Assembly: GCF_004138335.1 (NCBI RefSeq)
Contig: NZ_RYFW01000001.1
Location: forward strand, 2,997,244 to 3,061,243
Direction of reading: 5' to 3'
DNA: 64,000 nt
Origin: Peristeroidobacter agariperforans
GTDB taxonomy: Bacteria > Pseudomonadota > Gammaproteobacteria > Steroidobacterales > Steroidobacteraceae
Position 1 is the stretch's first letter. Every line of letters begins with the position of its first letter. This document shows positions 59,940 through 64,000 of the stretch, one piece after another. The notes under the pieces are model-generated. The model was not told where the DNA came from. It searched no databases and worked only from the letters and a program-made list of their open reading frames with translations. The position numbers and the translations under genes were made by a program.

Positions 59940-62369
59940 TCAGTCCCACCAGTTCCAACCTCTGCGGTCCCAGGACCAGTTGTGAGGCTTCGGGCCGCGC
60001 TGGGCAGGCTTGACTTCGACGTCCATGACGGCGCCGTCCCTCGCTGACTTCACCTGGATCAGAGTTCCGGTGTTGGGGTTTTTCACGCCCGCGGCCGGAG
60101 TGGCCGCACGCCAGTGCTGCACGCGGTCGTCGAACACCGATACGCCACGCTGCGACGGATACACGTAGTCCACGCCCAGACGGCGAAGTTTCAAGACTTC
60201 CGTTCTTTCGAACCCGAACGTCGCGTCGAAGCTTTGATAACGCGAGCTCCAGGCGACGCCGTCTTCGCGAGTGAGCGGCGTCGGATGCGCATCGATGGGC
60301 AGGATCAAGCCGAGGCCCGGATGGGCGCTGGTGTTATTGTCGCCGAGGCGCGTGTCCCAATAAGAAATGAGCAGGCCGTCTTGATACGGGAAGTGCGTGA
60401 CCCAGTCCTGCAGCGCGGGCGAATTCAGATCGCCGAAAACATAGGGACCGGTGCGCAGGCTCTTATCGTAGCCGCGGTACTGGCGGTACTCGGCCACATA
60501 GGCATTGAAGAAGCTGCCCAGGTCGCCCTGCACGGCGCGAAAGCCGCCGGTCGGCGGGCTGTAGACCCACGGGACCGTGACTTCGGCGCCATCGGCCTGC
60601 TGCCCGGTGATCTGAATGTCGTCGATCATCAGGCCCAGGCCATTGGTGAAGGGATCCGTCCAGTAACGGAAGCCGACCTCTACGGTCCGGCCCGTGAAGT
60701 CAGATAGATCGGCGGTCAGCGACACCCATTCGAAACCGGTGCTGCCGGTGATGCCATTGCCTTCGTTCTGATCGTTGGGATTGGTCGTCGTGGACAGATT
60801 GGTGGGCACGAGATGAGTGGTGCCACCGTCGATGACTACGACGTAGGCATAGTCCCAGTCAGCTTCGATGTCGTATTGAACCTGTGCGCTCAGCGAGGCG
60901 GCGCCGTCCGGCAGCGTCACGGTGCGTAACATCGTGGTGTCGAGCAGGGCGCCGCTGCCGCTGTAGTAGAAGGCGTCGCCCGCATAGGGCCCGATGACGT
61001 TGTCCGGCAGGACAGTGATCAGTGCCTGAGCGTTTTTCGTGTTGTAAGTCGCCGGGCCGAGCGTGTGCTGCGACTTCTTGCCGGCGTGCGCCACCTCGTA
61101 CTTCAGCCAGCCGAGCTGCAGTTTTTCCCAAGCGCCCATGTGCACGGGCTTGGTGCCGATGTCGACCTTGCCGTCGCTGCCATAGGAGCCCGACGCCATC
61201 AGCGACCAGAAGCCGGTCGAGTTGTCGCCGCCGTTGGTGTCGTACAGATCGGGCAAGTCGAGGTCGTGGCCGAACTCGTGCGCGAACACGCCGACGCCGC
61301 CGTTCTCGGGTTCGACCGTGTAATCGCCGACCCAGTAGTTGCTGTTGCCGATGCGGACGCCGCCAGCCTTGTTGTTCTCGGGGCCGAGCAGGCCGGCCAT
61401 GTTGTAGTAAGCGAACCAGCGATGGCTCCAGATCGCCGCGCCGCCTTGCACGCCGCCGCCGACTTCTTCACCCATGCCGGCGTGTACCGCCTGGAAATGG
61501 TCGATGTAGCCGTCCGGCTCGTCGAAGTTGCCGTCGGCGTCGTAGTCGTTGCGATCCCAGACGTCGAACTTCGCCAGCTCGGCGTTGATCTGGTCGGCCG
61601 TCTTGCCCGCCGCCAGCTGCGCTTCGTACCAGCCGTTCAGCGAGTCACGCAGGAACAGCCAGACGCCGGCGCAGGGATACTGTCCAGGCAGGCCGGAGAA
61701 GGAGCAGTTGTAAGTGACATCGTCGTCGTAGCGGTTGGCGTTGAAGGGGACCGGGATCCAGTCCGTGACCTCGCCGTCGACCGTGTATCGGTTCGAGGAA
61801 AGCTCGATGTAGAAATTGCGCATCGAGATCGCGCCCGGCTGTTCCGAAAACAACAAGTCTTCGTAATGGGTGCGCGAGAAATCGGGCTTCCAGATGGTGC
61901 TGTTATCCACGGTGCGATCGGGCTGCGGAATCTGGTTGTGCACCGGGCCGGGCAGGCCGCCGAGCGCCGGATGAATCTGCGTGCCGAATTCGCCCAGCAC
62001 GGTGAAGATCAGGTCCTCGCTCTCGCGCTCCAGCTCGATATACTTTCCTTGGTATTTTCCGCGGCCGATCCGGTGCACCCGGCGGGAGCTCTGGCCGAAC
62101 GTCTGGCCCGAGAGCTGGCTCGAGGATTGGGCTTCGGCCCGAACCTTCTCTTCCAAGCCCAGCTTACGCATCTCGCGACGTTTTTCGCCGGCCGGATGCG
62201 GCACGTCGTCGCTGTTGGCTCGCCCCTTGACCGTGAAGCCGGCCAGCGCCGGCTCGCCGGGAGCGACCAGGACGGACTCCTGCGCCAGGGCGGCGGAGGA
62301 GGTAAGACCGAAACAAAGTGAATAGAAAGGGATCAGCCAGCGACGAGGCTGGCGCGACGCTTTACACAT
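59940..62369 (-). CDS. M6 family metalloprotease (immune inhibitor A-like), secreted
   Basis: An 809-residue protein with a signal peptide (1-28, ending in ALAQ). The zinc motif HEFGHDLDLPDLYD near 360-375 has the M6 pattern HExxHxxxxxxxD/E. Downstream are MAM/lectin-like beta domains (GFEWVSLTADLSDFTG, GLGLMIDDIQI) and a C-terminal extension that ends in a Trp-rich tail (about 15 residues with five Trp and one Asn-Trp pair). It probably degrades host or environmental proteins outside the cell. AGGGAA precedes ATG 62369; the extension to 62420 is not needed. Confidence 0.88.
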   Translation of the reverse strand: MCKASRQPRRWLIPFYSLCFGLTSSAALAQESVLVAPGEPALAGFTVKGRANSDDVPHPAGEKRREMRKLGLEEKVRAEAQSSSQLSGQTFGQSSRRVHRIGRGKYQGKYIELERESEDLIFTVLGEFGTQIHPALGGLPGPVHNQIPQPDRTVDNSTIWKPDFSRTHYEDLLFSEQPGAISMRNFYIELSSNRYTVDGEVTDWIPVPFNANRYDDDVTYNCSFSGLPGQYPCAGVWLFLRDSLNGWYEAQLAAGKTADQINAELAKFDVWDRNDYDADGNFDEPDGYIDHFQAVHAGMGEEVGGGVQGGAAIWSHRWFAYYNMAGLLGPENNKAGGVRIGNSNYWVGDYTVEPENGGVGVFAHEFGHDLDLPDLYDTNGGDNSTGFWSLMASGSYGSDGKVDIGTKPVHMGAWEKLQLGWLKYEVAHAGKKSQHTLGPATYNTKNAQALITVLPDNVIGPYAGDAFYYSGSGALLDTTMLRTVTLPDGAASLSAQVQYDIEADWDYAYVVVIDGGTTHLVPTNLSTTTNPNDQNEGNGITGSTGFEWVSLTADLSDFTGRTVEVGFRYWTDPFTNGLGLMIDDIQITGQQADGAEVTVPWVYSPPTGGFRAVQGDLGSFFNAYVAEYRQYRGYDKSLRTGPYVFGDLNSPALQDWVTHFPYQDGLLISYWDTRLGDNNTSAHPGLGLILPIDAHPTPLTREDGVAWSSRYQSFDATFGFERTEVLKLRRLGVDYVYPSQRGVSVFDDRVQHWRAATPAAGVKNPNTGTLIQVKSARDGAVMDVEVKPAQRGPKPHNWSWDRRGWNWWD

Positions 62370-62646
62370 AGTTTCCCTGCCTCTCTTGTTGTTGGGCGTT
62401 CGGGCCCGTGCGATGCCCAACTGTGATCCGCTTCGCGTTTGGAAGTCAACGACAGCTAAGAAACATTTCGGCGAAATTTTCTGTATACAACGACGCCGCC
62501 GGCGAGGGCTTTTGTATATTTAAAATCCGATAAGTGTTAATCGAAGCGTGCGCACCTGAATAGTGCGGATGCTCCCCCTTGTTATATTTTTTACGGTGCG
62601 TCTACGGGTTGCAGGCCCAGGCACGCGTACTGCAGGATGCGCCGCT
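62370..62646. promoter_or_regulatory. Divergent promoter region, protease and amidohydrolase
   Basis: This 277-bp gap contains an AT-rich core. ATTTCG-G-CGAAAT at 62465-62477 is a perfect dyad, TGTATACA at 62482-62489 is a palindrome, and TTGTATA recurs near 62512. The elements could be -10/-35 sites or an operator for either gene. No other coding signal was seen. Confidence 0.45.
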
Positions 62647-63912
62647 ATGAAACTGCTGACCCTGCTCGTTGTATCGATCGCCGCGATTGTTTGCCGGGAT
62701 GCGGCTGCTGCCGAATCGGTCGACACCACAGTCCTGCTCCGACCCGCGCGTGTATTTGATGGAACGACGCTGCACGAAGGCTGGCGCGTGCTAGTCAAGG
62801 GCGATCGAATCGTCGCCGCCGGCGCCGATGTGACTGCGCCATCGGGTGCGCGCGAGATCGATCTTGCGAACCAGACGTTGCTGCCGGGCTTGATCGAAGG
62901 TCACAGTCATCTGTTCCTGCACCCGTACAACGAGCGGAGTTGGGACGATCAGGTGCTGCACGAGTCACTGGCTTTACGAACGGCGCGTGCGGTGACATTT
63001 GCGCGCGCGACGCTGGTCGCGGGTTTCACGACCGTTCGGGATCTGGGCACGGAAGGTGCGGGCTTTGCAGACGTCGGTTTGAAGCAGGCCATCGACGAAG
63101 GAATCGTTCCGGGGCCGCGCATGCTGGTTGCGACTCGGGCCATCGTGGCAACCGGCGCGTATGGGCCGAAAGGTTTCGAACCTGGCGTCGAGATTCCGCA
63201 AGGGGCCGAGGAGGCGAGCGGTGAGGAAGTCGTGCGTGCGGTCCGCCGCCAGATCGCAGCCGGCGCCGATGTGATCAAGCTCTATGCCGACTATCGCTGG
63301 CGACCAGGCGAAGAAGGTCGTGCCACGTTGTCCGCGTCAGAGCTGAAAGCTGCGACCGAAGCAGCTCACGATGCGGGTCGAACCGTGGCCATTCACGCAA
63401 GTACACCCGAAGGCATGCGGCGGGCGATTGCTGCTGGCGTCGAAACGATCGAGCACGGCTACGGTGGCACCAAGGAAGTGTTCGCGGCGATGAAGGAGCG
63501 TGGCGTCGCCTTGTGTCCGACCTTAGCAGCATCGGATGCGGTTGCTCGCTATCAAGGCTGGGACGGGCGCGAGCCGGCGCCGAAAGCAGTCGAGCTGTCG
63601 CGCTCGGCTTTCAGCGCCGCACGCGCTGCCAAAGTCACGATTTGTGCCGGCGGCGACGTCGGTGTCTTCGCGCATGGCGACAACGTTCGCGAGCTCGAGC
63701 TGATGCAAGCCGCCGGCATGCCTGCGCGGGAGGTTTTGATCGCCGCGACTTCGTTGAACGCAAAGATTTTTCGCATCCACGACAAAGTGGGCACGGTTCA
63801 ACCGGGTTTGCTTGCCGATCTGATTGCCGTCGAAGGCAACCCGACGCAGGACGTCCGCGTGCTACGGCAGGTTCGGTTCGTCATGAAGGGCGGCGCAATC
63901 ATTGCTAATTGA
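62647..63912 (+). CDS. Exported amidohydrolase family protein (imidazolonepropionase/prolidase-like)
   Basis: A 421-residue metal-dependent hydrolase with a signal peptide (about 1-22, ending in AAAE). The superfamily ligands are visible: H86 and H88 in GHSH, carboxylated K211 in VIKLYAD, H250, H270 in IEHGYG and D337 in GGDVGVF. The binuclear pattern fits Xaa-Pro dipeptidase-like and other amidohydrolases that cut amide bonds in peptides or small molecules. Because it is exported, it likely acts on periplasmic peptides, perhaps products of the adjacent M6 protease. A short in-frame extension to 62563 is unlikely. Confidence 0.88.
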   Translation: MKLLTLLVVSIAAIVCRDAAAAESVDTTVLLRPARVFDGTTLHEGWRVLVKGDRIVAAGADVTAPSGAREIDLANQTLLPGLIEGHSHLFLHPYNERSWDDQVLHESLALRTARAVTFARATLVAGFTTVRDLGTEGAGFADVGLKQAIDEGIVPGPRMLVATRAIVATGAYGPKGFEPGVEIPQGAEEASGEEVVRAVRRQIAAGADVIKLYADYRWRPGEEGRATLSASELKAATEAAHDAGRTVAIHASTPEGMRRAIAAGVETIEHGYGGTKEVFAAMKERGVALCPTLAASDAVARYQGWDGREPAPKAVELSRSAFSAARAAKVTICAGGDVGVFAHGDNVRELELMQAAGMPAREVLIAATSLNAKIFRIHDKVGTVQPGLLADLIAVEGNPTQDVRVLRQVRFVMKGGAIIAN

Positions 63913-63977
63913 GACGGCCGGCATCGGAGGACTCGATAGACTGGTCCGCATCAGGCGACCCACTCGGAGAACAAGAC

Positions 63978-64000
63978 GTGAAGCTCAAGTCGACGCTCGT
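63978..64000 (+). CDS. Start of a further gene, truncated by window end
   Basis: GTG 63978 is preceded by CGGAGA eight to nine bases upstream, and the codons read V-K-L-K-S-T-L, a basic start fitting a signal peptide. Only seven codons are visible, so the identity is unknown. Confidence 0.35.

Noticed and set aside
1-64000. tRNA, rRNA, CRISPR arrays, insertion sequences, phage genes
   Set aside because: I looked for cloverleaf-type segments, regularly spaced repeats, transposase or integrase motifs and saw none; short RNA genes could have escaped reading by eye.

Overview
The window is GC-rich DNA with dense, tightly overlapping operons, three large TonB-dependent receptors (TBDRs), several signal-peptide or lipoprotein glycan-degrading enzymes and no sign of phage or plasmid functions. 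This fits a chromosomal segment of a free-living, nutritionally versatile gammaproteobacterium; the gene mix suggests a Steroidobacter/Povalibacter- or xanthomonad-like organism. That assignment is inference from gene content only. I saw no rRNA, tRNA, CRISPR array or transposase.

Region 1 (1-13177) is a divergent sugar-acid regulon. Leftward from 8274: TBDR, SDR sugar dehydrogenase, 2-keto-3-deoxygalactonokinase, SMP-30 lactonase, GH105 unsaturated glycuronyl hydrolase, a mandelate-racemase-family enzyme and a secreted protein cut by the window edge. Rightward from 8505: DHDPS/NAL-type aldolase, a second mandelate-racemase-family enzyme, IclR regulator, hexuronate-type MFS transporter and KDPGal aldolase. 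Together they outline import of an oligosaccharide, release of an uronic or aldonic unit, oxidation, lactone opening, dehydration, phosphorylation and aldol cleavage to pyruvate and glyceraldehyde-3-phosphate (a De Ley-Doudoroff-like route).

Region 2 (13353-17129) holds a run of small membrane and secreted proteins of unknown role (one LprI-like, one membrane-SRPBCC fusion), a CBS-domain protein and an EF-hand protein. Region 3 (17190-19207) is a gene graveyard: a LigB-type dioxygenase fragment joined to a TBDR tail, a frameshifted YagU-like gene and a broken AraC/PobR-like regulator. An intact MFS transporter and a MocR-type regulator follow.

Region 4 (22187-29933) has a GDSL hydrolase, DUF488 protein, exported SMP-30 protein, a 975-residue winged-helix/ATPase regulator, an alpha/beta hydrolase, an AhpD-like protein and an EthD-like protein. 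Region 5 (30103-38078) is a complete kdpFABCDE potassium operon preceded by an extra small membrane peptide. An outer-membrane barrel, a membrane-anchored quinone reductase-like protein and a LytS/LytTR two-component pair follow (38254-42051).

Region 6 (42052-50010) looks like a small locus for a sulfated polysaccharide: two GH43 enzymes, two formylglycine sulfatases and a carbohydrate-type TBDR, with AT-rich dyads in both divergent promoters. Region 7 (51287-59860) is a translationally coupled operon of TBDR, MFS transporter, secreted carboxylesterase and AlkK-like acyl-CoA ligase, followed by a TetR regulator and an SDR. It reads as an uptake and activation route for an esterified hydrophobic acid. 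The right end carries an M6 metalloprotease, an exported amidohydrolase and the first codons of another gene.
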